The notes beneath the pieces are model-generated. The model was not told where the DNA came from and did no database searches. It saw nothing but the letters and a program-made list of their open reading frames with translations. DNA of 64,000 bases from Nematostella vectensis (Eukaryota > Cnidaria > Anthozoa > Actiniaria > Edwardsiidae): contig NC_064046.1 in the NCBI RefSeq assembly GCF_932526225.1, positions 13,223,708-13,287,707 on the forward strand, given 5' to 3'. A program made the position numbers and the translations under genes. How positions within the stretch are numbered: position 1 is the first letter of the stretch; each line of letters starts with the position of its first letter. Positions 1-15,800 of the stretch are shown here, in pieces.

Positions 1-873
1 ACGTGCCATTTGCTTACCTGCAAACGAGGGGTCTATGACGAAAAGCGCTGCAATGTTATGCAGCGTGCGACTATCCTGGCGGAGATCGTAAAGCAGGGAG
101 TGGTCAACACGTGCCATTTGCTTACCTGCAAACGAGGGGTCTATGACGAAAAGCGCTGCAATGTTATGCAGCGTGCGACTATCCTGGCGGAGATCGTAAA
201 GCAGGGAGTGGTCAACACGTGCCATTTGCTTACCTGCAAACGAGGGGTCTATGACGAAGAGCGCTGCAATGTTATGCAGCGTGCGACTATCCTGGCGGAG
301 ATCGTAAAGCAGGGAGTGGTCAACACGTGCCATTTGCTTACCTGCAAACGAGGGGTCTATGACGAAAAGCGCTGCAATGTTATGCAGCGTGCGACTATCC
401 TGGCGGAGATCGTAAAGCAGGGAGTGGTCAACACGTGCCATTTGCTTACCTGCAAACGAGGGGTCTATGACAAAGAGCGCTGCAATGTTATGCAGCGTGC
501 GACTATCCTGGCGGAGATCGTAAAGCAGGGAGTGGTCAACACGTGCCATTTGCTTACCTGCAAACGAGGGGTCTATGACAAAGAGCGCTGCAATGTTATG
601 CAGCGTGCGACTATCCTGGCGGAGATCGTAAAGCAGGGAGTGGTCAACACGTGCCATTTGCTTACCTGCAAACGAGGGGTCTATGACAAAGAGCGCTGCA
701 ATGTTATGCAGCGTGCGACTATCCTGGCGGAGATCGTAAAGCAGGGAGTGGTCAACACGTGCCATTTGCTTACCTGCAAACGAGGGGTCTATGACGAAGA
801 GCGCTGCAATGTTATGCAGCGTGCGACTATCCTGGCGGAGATCGTAAAGCAGGGAGTGGTCAACACGTGCTAA
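1..873 (-). repeat. 108 bp tandem repeat, 8 copies, each with RTTN exon 23 end and an intact donor
   Basis: Eight near-identical 108 bp units occur, with CAG|GTAAGC at a constant position in each. In the RTTN frame one unit reads [20 protein letters not shown] and then [16 protein letters not shown]. Only two sites differ between copies (CTT/CTC Leu and TTC/TTT Phe). Both are silent in the RTTN frame, though they change amino acids in the plus-strand frame. The array continues past the left edge. Confidence 0.95.
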
Positions 874-3800
874 CACGTGTGTCACCAGGACCAGAGATGC
901 GTACATTTCCATCACCTCGCCGACCACAACCACTGCTGCGCGTGTCATTGAGGACGGTAACGCTGACTGTTCTTTCTGAGCCTGCAGGAAAGTCTGCAGC
1001 TCGGACGAATCAAGGTGGCTTTGGACAGGGAAATGAAGCTACAGTTAAATACGTTGTAACTATAATTATCTTAGATACGGGTGAGAGAGTTATAACGGGT
1101 AAACTCTAAATTGAGAAAGGTATATCCTGAACAAATAAACATGCTGGTACAATTGATGTGCATTGTATGATTTTAATGCTACGCGCGCTACCTGGGTCAC
1201 CTTGAAAGTTCTGTAAAATAAGCCAAAAAGGATGAGTAGGAAACATTTGATTGTCATCAACTTCACTTGCCGACCAGAGGGGAATTGGTCCAGTGCCCAT
1301 CAGAACACAACGAGATTCTCTTATTAATTTCGTGCCAATAAAAAATGTGATTCTCACATGCATGCTAATAGTATAACTTGAAAGCTTTAGCTTGGTGGTC
1401 ACGTTAGCGCGCGTCGCATGGTACACTTTGTATTGGTGGCCACGGTAGCGCGCTTCGCATGGTATACTTTGTATTGGTGGCCACGGGAGTGCGCGTCGCA
1501 TGGTACACTTTGTATTGGTGGCCACGGTAGTGCGCGTTGCATGGTACACTTTGTATTGGTGGCCACGGTAGCGCGCTTCGCATGGTATACTTTCTATTGG
1601 TGGCCACGGGAGTGCGCGTCGCATGGTACACTTTGTATCTCGGTGGCCACGGTAGCGCGCGTCGCACTATAACACTTTGTATTGTTGGCCACGGAAGGGT
1701 GCGTCGCATGGTATACTTTGTATTGGTGGCCACGGTAGCGCGCGTCGCATGGTATACTTTGTATTGGTGGGCACGGAACCGCGCGTCGCATGGTATACTT
1801 TCAATGGTGGCCACGGTAGCGCCCGTCGCATGGTACACTTTAGGGACCTTACGCAAGGACGACGGCGACCACATCAAGTACGGCGCTCGCGCTCACGAAT
1901 TGCTAAAAAACGGCGTTGCAAGTCTAGAACGGCGTCTCACAAAAAACACGGCTGTTTTTGTGATGGTCGCAATGAATGCTGGTCACCGACCATTTCTCAC
2001 CTGTAGAATCCCGCCATAATATTCAGCTTCTTGATAGCTGTCAGCGTGTGACTTGGAACCACGGTTACAAGGCTGCGAACGAGCTCAGCTAGTGCACCGA
2101 GGAAGCCTGGGGTGAGTGATGACGTGACCAGGTTGCCTACTGACGTCACAGAGCCCAACACTGAGGGGTCGCTACTCTGGGCACTGCTATTGGTGGTTGA
2201 CATTCTGCAATATTGAGTGAGGGAAAATCACGATTCTGTTAGTGGAAAAGGATCGATCGAGCCTGCTCAGTGCTCGATCCATTCATGTGGACACCACGCT
2301 TGGAATATTCTTAGAATTTCTAAAACTGCCCACACAACTGTTTCACTGCACAGACCTTTAAATTATGTTAATTTTTTCTTTTTTATTTTCTTATTTTAAA
2401 TAGATTGTGCGAAAACAATGATTTGCCAAAATAATTTACATGCGCAAATTAAAACATACAACTGAAGGACACGAAAAGGTCTGACCATTACGTGAGAGGG
2501 GTGATCTAATAAGTCGATATATTTATCGGCATCTCTATTAAAATTGCACGTTAAGGCTTGTTTGTTTCTTTGTCATTACCCAACCAGTAAGATATCACAT
2601 GTTCGGCTCACAAGACTGGACTAACCCCTAACCTGTAAGATATCACATGTTCGGCTCACAAGACTGGACTAACCCCCAACCAGTAAGATATCACATGTTC
2701 GGCTCACAAGAATGGACTAGCCCCCAACCAGTAAGATATCACATGTTCGGCTCACAAGACTGGACTAACCCCTAACCAGTAAGATATCATATGTTCGACT
2801 CACAAGACTGGACTCACCCGCTAGGTAGACCCCTCTCGTTGATCAGCGGTAGCACCGACGTTGGCGTCTGAGTATGCGCAATCGAGACCGCTGAAACGCT
2901 AGGCGACAGTATGCTGCCGCTGGACAAGGTGATCGTGGACACCTCTCCCGGACTTCTCACGCCGTTTGACTCAGGCGATTGCAGTGCATTCTGGATCATC
3001 TCAGATGTTACGCTGACCGAGCGGGAATTGGAGGCTAGAGGCTGGTAGGGTATCCCGGATGTTGTGGTTGAGTTTGTACCGGAAGCTGTGCTCTGACATG
3101 CGCGTGAGCTGGTTGTCATAGGGCGGAGACTGGTGATGGTGGAAGTGAGGAGGGTGGCGATTTTCGAGTAGAATTGGTAATGATCAAGGAGGACTTGCAC
3201 GGCTTGGCCACTGCTACTTGGGATCTGTGAAAAATTATATTGGTTCCTCTATCAAGCTATTCTTCTTAGCGGCAGAAAAACGGTAGAGAAATCGAGGAAA
3301 CAAGTCTAAGCATTTTCATTAAAACAAGCTTGGAATTCAGAACTATATTCGAAAGTATTTTTCTTGGTGACGTCATAGTAAGAGCTTACAGGGCTATATA
3401 AAGGGACCACTCACAATGTCATCTATTTATCTCTCCTCTCGCTCTATCAAGCGACAAACCACAATGGCATTTATTTATCTGTCTTCTTTTTCTATCAAGC
3501 GACAACCCACAATGGCATCTATTTATATCACTCCTCTCTCTATCAAGCGACAACCCACAATGGCATCTATTTATCTCTCCTCTCTCTCTATCAAGCGACA
3601 ACCCACAATGGCATCTATTTATCTCTCCTCGCTCTCTATCAAGCGACAACCCACAATGGCATCTATTTATCTCTTCTCTCTCTATCAAGCGACAACCCAC
3701 AATGGCATCTATTTATCTCTCCTCTCTCTCTATCAAGCGACAACCCACAATGGCATCTATTTATCTCTCCTCGCTCTCTATCAAGCGACCACCCACAATG

Positions 3801-6800
3801 GCATCTATTTATCTCTCCTCGCTCTCTATCAAGCGACAACCCACAATGGCATCTATTTATCTCTCCTCTCTCTCTATCAAGCGACAACCCACAATGGCAT
3901 CTATTTATCTCTGCTCTCTCTCTATCAAGCGACAACCCACAATGGCATCTAATTATCTCTCCTCGCTCTCTATCAAGCGACAACCCACAATGGCATCTAT
4001 TTATCTCTCCTCTCTCTCTATCAAGCGACAACCCACAATGGCATCTATTTATCTCTCCCCTCGCTCTATCAAGCGACAACCCACAATGGCATCTATTTAT
4101 CTCTCCTCGCTCTCTATCAAGCGACAACCCACAATGGCATCTATTTATCTCCCCTCTCTCTCTCTCTCTATCAAGCGACAACCCACAATGGCATCTATTT
4201 ATCTCCCCTCTCTCTCTCTATCAAGCGACAACCCACAATGGCATCTATTTATCTCCCCTCTCTCTATCAAGCGACAACCCACAATGGCATCTATTTATCT
4301 CTCCTCTCTTTCTCTCTATCAAGCGACAACCCACAATGGCATCTATTTATCTCTCCTCTCGCTCTCTATCAAGCGACAACCCACAATGGCATCTATTTAT
4401 CTCCCCTCTCTCTCTATCAAGCGACAACCCACAATGGCATCTATTTATCTCCCCTCTCTCTATCAAGCGACAACCCACAATGGCATCTATTTATCTCTCC
4501 TCGCTCTCTATCAAGCGACAACCCACAATGGCATCTATTTATCTCCCCTCTCTCTATCAAGCGACAACTCACAATGGCATCTATTTATCTCTTCTCTCTC
4601 TCTATCAAGCGACAACCCACAATGGCATCTATTTATCTCTCCTCTCTCTCTATCAAGCGACAACCCACAATGGCATCTATTTATCTCTCCTCTCTCTCTC
4701 TATCAAGCGACAACCCACAATGGCATCTATTTATCTCTCCTCTTTCTCTATCAAGCGACAACCCACAATGGCATCTATTTATCTCTTCTCTCTCTCTATC
4801 AAGCGACAACCCACAATGGCATCTATTTATCTCTCCTCTCTCTCTATCAAGCGACCACCCACAATGGCATCTATTTATCTCTCCTCGCTCTCTATCAAGC
4901 GACCACCCACAGCAGCCATGGTTCAGCCTTAAAACTAAATCAGTAAAAAATGTGAGCCATCCAGAGCGCACACTATGATTGATAAATAAATAAATAATAA
5001 TAAATAATAAATTTATTTGTAACGCGCTAAAACTATGGATACATATTCTAAAGCGCTAAATAAAAGCCATTGGAAACCATTGGATCAAGAGCAGTGAACG
5101 ACATTTAAAGCAAAACCGAACAGTAGCACCTATTGCAGTGCTCAATGAGGTTAAATTAATATAGATCACTTCATGGTTGGTCAGCGTTGATTTTTATTCA
5201 AGAGTTGTGATTAAATCAAACGAATGAGCGAGGTTTGAACGATATACTTTACCCCAGATTTCTGCGAGCTTGAGGTGTCTATCAGCGTCCGTACAAAGTT
5301 ACGTACAAGATGAGCCGCCTGCATATAAAATTTTCAGAGTATGGTTTTCGTACAATGAAATTCATATCTATAAAACAACAAGAAAGACGGACCACCGAAG
5401 ACCCTTCACCACACCCGAGAAAGGGAACCTTATATTGGTGCTAATTCGACACACACTATACTACTTAAGACAGACGGACCACCCAAGACCCTTCACCACA
5501 CCCGAGAAGGGGAATGTTATATTGGTGCTAATTCGGCACACACTATACTACTTACCAAGACCCATCTCCACACCCGAGAAAGGGAATGTTATATTGGTGC
5601 TAATTCGGAACACACTATACTACTTAAAACAGACGGACAAACCCGGACCCATCTCCACACCCGAGAAAACGAACCTTATATTGGTGCTAATTTGACACGC
5701 ATTTCAGTAAGCTTATAGTATTAGTAAGCTATTAGAGTTAGTGGGTTTATAATAAAAGTCGTTAGTTTCGAGTTCTACTGTACTACACTAAGGACTCATA
5801 AACAGTAGGAGCCTTAGTTTCAGGCGAACCGTTAGTAAATACAAAGGATGAAGTTTATAAAGAAAGTATAAAGAAAGTTTTTGCATTATTTTCTTCTATT
5901 TTCTCCAAGGGATACTGGATGATACATACATGGAATTTGACCCCGACAGAAGCTTGCACTCGGTTTTTGCTTTCTTACTCTCTCCAGCAGGCATAGTAGA
6001 ATTCGAAACTGGGCTTTTCCTCACCATCCAGTATCCCTTGGAGATTATAGAAGAAAAAAATGCAAAAACTCCCTTTATACTTTTTTCTTTCTCCGCGTCG
6101 AGGTCAGTGTAACGAGGCGCGAGAACGAGGCGACAGAGGGGGGACTGGTTTCTAGGATGATTCCCTTTACGCCCAACAAAGTATACAGTGCAACACTGTT
6201 CCTTACCTGATGGCGAACCATGCCACAGTCACCATCACTCATCAGTATGGTAAGACCGACAGCAAACACGGCCCATGCATCCCCCTGCAAGGCCTGCACA
6301 AGTCCCCCCTGACCAGCCTCGCACGTGACGAGGGTAGACGCGATACTGAGACCCATCCAACGCACTTCCGGTGAGCGGTCGGACCACAGGGTGACCAACC
6401 AGTTTAAAGGCTGATCCCCGGTGTCTCTTGCACGTAGCCAGTGCTCGGCCCAAGACTGAAAGTCGTCAGTAAATGGTCTTAACGAGAGGCGTAGTTTACA
6501 AGCGCATACACAAGTCCCCCCTTTCCTCTTGGCAGCCAAAAAGTAGGTCATTTCTTATCAAGGAATCCTCAAATACTAAGCTTTTTCCATATGATAGCTA
6601 TGACTACACATCCACTCAAGCAATACTGGGTACGTGCTTGTTTATAGGCATATCTTATACGACATTGCTAGGAGACTGAAGAATTATATCGTTATAGTAT
6701 ATCGAAAAAAAGGTTATATTATATTGAAATATCCTTGGATGGGAATACGGTATAACGATATTTTGGGAAACTGGCGAAAAAATGGTTAAATAAAGATAAA

Positions 6801-9800
6801 ACATTTATATTCAAAATCGTCATGGATAAATCAATTGCCATATATTCCGTATAGAATCGTTATATCGCGTATCATTATAACGGAGCTCCCACAAGGCACG
6901 AACAAAGAAAAATATAGTAGCAAATAAAGAACCCAAAAAAATATGGTATCAAAATTAAGAACAAGAAAAATATGGCAGCAAATATTGGTAAGCACTGCAA
7001 GTATTAGTACTTTTGCAACATACCTCGTCAGGGTCAAGGATTTGCATTTCTCGAGCGAGATGCGTAAGGCATAGGCAAGCGTGGATCGTCACGCCTTTCC
7101 CCATGAAGGAGGAACGCGAACCGAGACGACCGGCGTGAAACGCCGTCACGACCTACAGGGACAAAATATCTGAAGAGTGTTGCGTGACATATATCATTGC
7201 GTCAATAACATTGTAACGATACAAACCCAAATGCACTCCGCTAACGTGACTATAGTGGTACGTGACATATATCATTGCGTCAATAACATCTAACGTGACC
7301 ATAGTGGTACGTGACATATATCATTGCGTCAATAACATCTAACGTGACTATAGTGGTACGTGACATATATCATTGCGTCAATAACATTTAAAGTGACCAT
7401 AGTGGTACGTGACATATATCATTGCGTCAATAACATCTAACGTGACTATAGTGGTACGTGACATATATCATTGCGTCAATAACATCTAACGTGACTATAG
7501 TGGTACGTGACATATATCATTGCGTCAATAACATTTAAAGTGACCATAGTGGTACGTGACTTATATCATTGCGTCAATAACATTCAAAGTGACTATAGTG
7601 GTACGTGACATATATCATTGCGTCAATAACATTTAAAGTGACTATAGTGGTACGTGACATATATCATTGCGTCAATAACATTTAAAGTGACTATAGTGGT
7701 ACGTGACATATATCATTGCGTCAATAACATCTAACGTGACCATAGTGGTACGTGACATATATCATTGCGTCAATAACATTTAAAGTGACCATAGTGGTAC
7801 GTGACATATATCATTGCGTCAATAACATTTAAAGTGACCATAGTGGTACGTGACTTATATCATTGCGTCAATAACATTTAAAGTGACTATAGTGGTACGT
7901 GACATATATCATTGCGTCAATAACATTTGAAGTGACTATAGTGGTACGTGACATATATCATTGCGTCAATAACATTTAAAGTGACTATAGTGGTACGTGA
8001 CATATATCATTGCGTCAATAACATCTAACGTGACCATAGTGGTACGTGACATATATCATTGCGTCAATAACATTTAAAGTGACCATAGTGGTACGTGACA
8101 TATATCATTGCGTCAATAACATCTAACGTGACTATAGTGGTACGTGACATATATCATTGCGTCAATAACATTTAAAGTGACTATAGTGGTACGTGACATA
8201 TATCATTGCGTCAATAACATCTAACGTGACCATAGTGGTACGTGACATATATCATTGCGTCAATAACATTGTAACGATACAAACCTAACTGCACTCCGCT
8301 AAAGTGACTATAGTGGTACGTGACATATATCATTGCGTCAATAACATTGAAACGATACAAACCTAACGGCACTCCGCTAACGTGACTATAGTGGTACGTG
8401 ACATATATCATTGCGTCAATAACATCTAACGTGACTATAGTGGTACGTGACATATATCATTGCGTCAATAACATTGTAACGATACAAACCTAACTGCACT
8501 CCGCTAACGTGACTATATTGGTACGTGACATATATCATTGCGTCAATAACATTTAAAGTGACTATAGTGGTACGTGACATATATCATTGCGTCAATAACA
8601 TCTAACGTGACCATAGTGGTACGTGACATATATCATTGCGTCAATAACATTGTAACGATACAAACCTAACTGCACTCCGCTAAAGTGACTATAGTGGTAC
8701 GCGACATATATCATTGCGTCAATAACATTGTAACGATACAAACCTAACTGCACTCCGCTAACGTGACTATATTGGTACGTAACATATATCATTGCGTCAA
8801 TAACATTGTAACGATACAAACCCAACTGCACTCCGCTAACGTGACCATAGTGGTACGTGACATATATCATTGGGTCAATAACATTGTAACAATACAAACC
8901 CAACTGCACTCCGCTAACGTGACCATAGTGGTACGTGACATATATCATTGCGTCAATAACATTGTAACGATAGAAACCCAACTGCACTCCGCTAACGTGA
9001 CTATATTGGTACGTGACATATATCATTGCGTCAATAACATTGTAACGATAGAAACCCAACTGCACTCCGCTAACGTGACTATATTGGTACGTGACATATA
9101 TCATTGCGTCAATAACATCTAACGTGACCATAGTGGTACGTGACATATATCATTGCGTAAATAACATTGTAACGATACAAACCTAACTGCACTCCGCTAA
9201 CGTGACTATAGTGGTACGTGACATATATCATTGCGTCAATAACATTGTAACGTGACTATAGTGGTACGTGACATATATCATTGCGTCAATAACATTGTAA
9301 CGATACAAACCCAACTGCACTCCGCTAACGTGACTATAGTGGTACGTGACATATATCATTGCGTCAATAACATTTAAAGTGACCATAGTGGTACGTGACA
9401 TATATCATTGCGTCAATAACATCTAACGTGACTATAGTGGTACGTGACATATATCATTGCGTCAATAACATCTAACGTGACTATAGTGGTACGTGACATA
9501 TATCATTGCGTCAATAACATTTAAAGTGACTATAGTGGTACGTGACATATATCATTGCGTCAATAACATTTAAAGTGACCATAGTGGTACGTGACATATA
9601 TCATTGCGTCAATAACATTTAAAGTGACTATAGTGGTACGTGACATATATCATTGCGTCAATAACATTTAAAGTGACTATAGTGGTACGTGACATATATC
9701 ATTGCGTCAATAACATTTAAAGTGACTATAGTGGTACGTGACATATATCATTGCGTCAATAACATCTAACGTGACCATAGTGGTACGTGACATATATCAT

Positions 9801-12800
9801 TGCGTCAATAACATTTAAAGTGACCATAGTGGTACGTGACATATATCATTGCGTCAATAACATTTAAAGTGACTATAGTGGTACGTGACATATATCATTG
9901 CGTCAATAACATTTAAAGTGACTATAGTGGTACGTGACATATATCATTGCGTCAATAACATTTAAAGTGACTATAGTGGTACGTGACATATATCATTGCG
10001 TCAATAACATTTAAAGTGACCATAGTGGTACGTGACTTATATCATTGCGTCAATAACATTCAAAGTGACTATAGTGGTACGTGACATATATCATTGCGTC
10101 AATAACATTTAAAGTGACTATAGTGGTACGTGACATATATCATTGCGTCAATAACATTTAAAGTGACTATAGTGGTACGTGACATATATCATTGCGTCAA
10201 TAACATCTAACGTGACCATAGTGGTACGTGACATATATCATTGCGTCAATAACATTTAAAGTGACCATAGTGGTACGTGACATATATCATTGCGTCAATA
10301 ACATTTAAAGTGACCATAGTGGTACGTGACTTATATCATTGCGTCAATAACATTTAAAGTGACTATAGTGGTACGTGACATATATCATTGCGTCAATAAC
10401 ATTTGAAGTGACTATAGTGGTACGTGACATATATCATTGCGTCAATAACATTTAAAGTGACTATAGTGGTACGTGACATATATCATTGCGTCAATAACAT
10501 CTAACGTGACCATAGTGGTACGTGACATATATCATTGCGTCAATAACATTTAAAGTGACCATAGTGGTACGTGACATATATCATTGCGTCAATAACATCT
10601 AACGTGACTATAGTGGTACGTGACATATATCATTGCGTCAATAACATTTAAAGTGACTATAGTGGTACGTGACATATATCATTGCGTCAATAACATCTAA
10701 CGTGACCATAGTGGTACGTGACATATATCATTGCGTCAATAACATTGTAACGATACAAACCTAACTGCACTCCGCTAAAGTGACTATAGTGGTACGTGAC
10801 ATATATCATTGCGTCAATAACATTGAAACGATACAAACCTAACGGCACTCCGCTAACGTGACTATAGTGGTACGTGACATATATCATTGCGTCAATAACA
10901 TCTAACGTGACTATAGTGGTACGTGACATATATCATTGCGTCAATAACATTGTAACGATACAAACCTAACTGCACTCCGCTAACGTGACTATATTGGTAC
11001 GTGACATATATCATTGCGTCAATAACATTTAAAGTGACTATAGTGGTACGTGACATATATCATTGCGTCAATAACATCTAACGTGACCATAGTGGTACGT
11101 GACATATATCATTGCGTCAATAACATTGTAACGATACAAACCTAACTGCACTCCGCTAAAGTGACTATAGTGGTACGCGACATATATCATTGCGTCAATA
11201 ACATTGTAACGATACAAACCTAACTGCACTCCGCTAACGTGACTATATTGGTACGTAACATATATCATTGCGTCAATAACATTGTAACGATACAAACCCA
11301 ACTGCACTCCGCTAACGTGACCATAGTGGTACGTGACATATATCATTGGGTCAATAACATTGTAACAATACAAACCCAACTGCACTCCGCTAACGTGACC
11401 ATAGTGGTACGTGACATATATCATTGCGTCAATAACATTGTAACGATAGAAACCCAACTGCACTCCGCTAACGTGACTATATTGGTACGTGACATATATC
11501 ATTGCGTCAATAACATTGTAACGATAGAAACCCAACTGCACTCCGCTAACGTGACTATATTGGTACGTGACATATATCATTGCGTCAATAACATCTAACG
11601 TGACCATAGTGGTACGTGACATATATCATTGCGTAAATAACATTGTAACGATACAAACCTAACTGCACTCCGCTAACGTGACTATAGTGGTACGTGACAT
11701 ATATCATTGCGTCAATAACATTGTAACGTGACTATAGTGGTACGTGACATATATCATTGCGTCAATAACATTGTAACGATACAAACCCAACTGCACTCCG
11801 CTAACGTGACTATAGTGGTACGTGACATATATCATTGCGTCAATAACATTTAAAGTGACCATAGTGGTACGTGACATATATCATTGCGTCAATAACATTT
11901 AAAGTGACTATAGTGGTACGTGACATATATCATTGCGTCAATAACATTTAAAGTGACTATAGTGGTACGTGACATATATCATTGCGTCAATAACATTTAA
12001 AGTGACTATAGTGGTACGTGACATATATCATTGCGTCAATAACATTTAAAGTGACCATAGTGGTACGTGACTTATATCATTGCGTCAATAACATTCAAAG
12101 TGACTATAGTGGTACGTGACATATATCATTGCGTCAATAACATTTAAAGTGACTATAGTGGTACGTGACATATATCATTGCGTCAATAACATTTAAAGTG
12201 ACTATAGTGGTACGTGACATATATCATTGCGTCAATAACATCTAACGTGACCATAGTGGTACGTGACATATATCATTGCGTCAATAACATTTAAAGTGAC
12301 CATAGTGGTACGTGACATATATCATTGCGTCAATAACATTTAAAGTGACCATAGTGGTACGTGACTTATATCATTGCGTCAATAACATTTAAAGTGACTA
12401 TAGTGGTACGTGACATATATCATTGCGTCAATAACATTTGAAGTGACTATAGTGGTACGTGACATATATCATTGCGTCAATAACATTTAAAGTGACTATA
12501 GTGGTACGTGACATATATCATTGCGTCAATAACATCTAACGTGACCATAGTGGTACGTGACATATATCATTGCGTCAATAACATTTAAAGTGACCATAGT
12601 GGTACGTGACATATATCATTGCGTCAATAACATCTAACGTGACTATAGTGGTACGTGACATATATCATTGCGTCAATAACATTTAAAGTGACTATAGTGG
12701 TACGTGACATATATCATTGCGTCAATAACATCTAACGTGACCATAGTGGTACGTGACATATATCATTGCGTCAATAACATTGTAACGATACAAACCTAAC

Positions 12801-15800
12801 TGCACTCCGCTAAAGTGACTATAGTGGTACGTGACATATATCATTGCGTCAATAACATTGAAACGATACAAACCTAACGGCACTCCGCTAACGTGACTAT
12901 AGTGGTACGTGACATATATCATTGCGTCAATAACATCTAACGTGACTATAGTGGTACGTGACATATATCATTGCGTCAATAACATTGTAACGATACAAAC
13001 CTAACTGCACTCCGCTAACGTGACTATATTGGTACGTGACATATATCATTGCGTCAATAACATTTAAAGTGACTATAGTGGTACGTGACATATATCATTG
13101 CGTCAATAACATCTAACGTGACCATAGTGGTACGTGACATATATCATTGCGTCAATAACATTGTAACGATACAAACCTAACTGCACTCCGCTAAAGTGAC
13201 TATAGTGGTACGCGACATATATCATTGCGTCAATAACATTGTAACGATACAAACCTAACTGCACTCCGCTAACGTGACTATATTGGTACGTAACATATAT
13301 CATTGCGTCAATAACATTGTAACGATACAAACCCAACTGCACTCCGCTAACGTGACCATAGTGGTACGTGACATATATCATTGGGTCAATAACATTGTAA
13401 CAATACAAACCCAACTGCACTCCGCTAACGTGACCATAGTGGTACGTGACATATATCATTGCGTCAATAACATTGTAACGATAGAAACCCAACTGCACTC
13501 CGCTAACGTGACTATATTGGTACGTGACATATATCATTGCGTCAATAACATTGTAACGATAGAAACCCAACTGCACTCCGCTAACGTGACTATATTGGTA
13601 CGTGACATATATCATTGCGTCAATAACATCTAACGTGACCATAGTGGTACGTGACATATATCATTGCGTAAATAACATTGTAACGATACAAACCTAACTG
13701 CACTCCGCTAACGTGACTATAGTGGTACGTGACATATATCATTGCGTCAATAACATTGTAACGTGACTATAGTGGTACGTGACATATATCATTGCGTCAA
13801 TAACATTGTAACGATACAAACCCAACTGCACTCCGCTAACGTGACTATAGTGGTACGTGACATATATCATTGCGTCAATAACATTTAAAGTGACCATAGT
13901 GGTACGTGACATATATCATTGCGTCAATAACATCTAACGTGACTATAGTGGTACGTGACATATATCATTGCGTCAATAACATCTAACGTGACTATAGTGG
14001 TACGCGACATATATCATTGCGTCAATAACATTTAAAGTGACTATAGTGGTACGTGACATATATCATTGCGTCAATAACATTTAAAGTGACCATAGTGGTA
14101 CGTGACATATATCATTGCGTCAATAACATTTAAAGTGACTATAGTGGTACGTGACATATATCATTGCGTCAATAACATTTAAAGTGACTATAGTGGTACG
14201 TGACATATATCATTGCGTCAATAACATTTAAAGTGACTATAGTGGTACGTGACATATATCATTGCGTCAATAACATCTAACGTGACCATAGTGGTACGTG
14301 ACATATATCATTGCGTCAATAACATTTAAAGTGACCATAGTGGTACGTGACATATATCATTGCGTCAATAACATTTAAAGTGACTATAGTGGTACGTGAC
14401 ATATATCATTGCGTCAATAACATTTAAAGTGACTATAGTGGTACGTGACATATATCATTGCGTCAATAACATTTAAAGTGACTATAGTGGTACGTGACAT
14501 ATATCATTGCGTCAATAACATCTAACGTGACCATAGTGGTACGTGACATATATCATTGCGTCAATAACATTTAAAGTGACTATAGTGGTACGTGACATAT
14601 ATCATTGCGTCAATAACATCTAACGTGACCATAGTGGTACGTGACATATATCATTGCGTCAATAACATTTAAAGTGACTATAGTGGTACGTGACATATAT
14701 CATTGCGTCAATAACATTTAAAGTGACTATAGTGGTACGTGACATATATCATTGCGTCAATAACATCTAACGTGACCATAGTGGTACGTGACATATATCA
14801 TTGCGTCAATAACATTTAAAGTGACCATAGTGGTACGTGACATATATCATTGCGTCAATAACATCTAACGTGACTATAGTGGTACGTGACATATATCATT
14901 GCGTCAATAACATTTAAAGTGACTATAGTGGTACGTGACATATATCATTGCGTCAATAACATCTAACGTGACCATAGTGGTACGTGACATATATCATTGC
15001 GTCAATAACATTGTAACGATACAAACCTAACTGCACTCCGCTAAAGTGACTATAGTGGTACGTGACATATATCATTGCGTCAATAACATTGAAACGATAC
15101 AAACCTAACGGCACTCCGCTAACGTGACTATAGTGGTACGTGACATATATCATTGCGTCAATAACATCTAACGTGACTATAGTGGTACGTGACATATATC
15201 ATTGCGTCAATAACATTGTAACGATACAAACCTAACTGCACTCCGCTAACGTGACTATATTGGTACGTGACATATATCATTGCGTCAATAACATTTAAAG
15301 TGACTATAGTGGTACGTGACATATATCATTGCGTCAATAACATCTAACGTGACCATAGTGGTACGTGACATATATCATTGCGTCAATAACATTGTAACGA
15401 TACAAACCTAACTGCACTCCGCTAAAGTGACTATAGTGGTACGCGACATATATCATTGCGTCAATAACATTGTAACGATACAAACCTAACTGCACTCCGC
15501 TAACGTGACTATATTGGTACGTAACATATATCATTGCGTCAATAACATTGTAACGATACAAACCCAACTGCACTCCGCTAACGTGACCATAGTGGTACGT
15601 GACATATATCATTGCGTCAATAACATTGTAACGATACAAACCTAACTGCACTCCGCTAAAGTGACTATAGTGGTACGTGACATATATCATTGCGTCAATA
15701 ACATTGAAACGATACAAACCTAACGGCACTCCGCTAACGTGACTATAGTGGTACGTGACATATATCATTGCGTCAATAACATCTAACGTGACTATAGTGG

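Noticed and set aside
10-873. 287-codon plus-strand ORF made of eight 36-residue repeats
   Set aside because: It is the antisense of the RTTN exon 23 array. The copy differences change amino acids in this frame but are silent in the RTTN frame.
3416-4978. Several long overlapping ORFs (up to 414 codons) on both strands
   Set aside because: They arise from the 48 bp minisatellite lacking stops. They move between frames with the (CT)n length and carry no protein-like composition.
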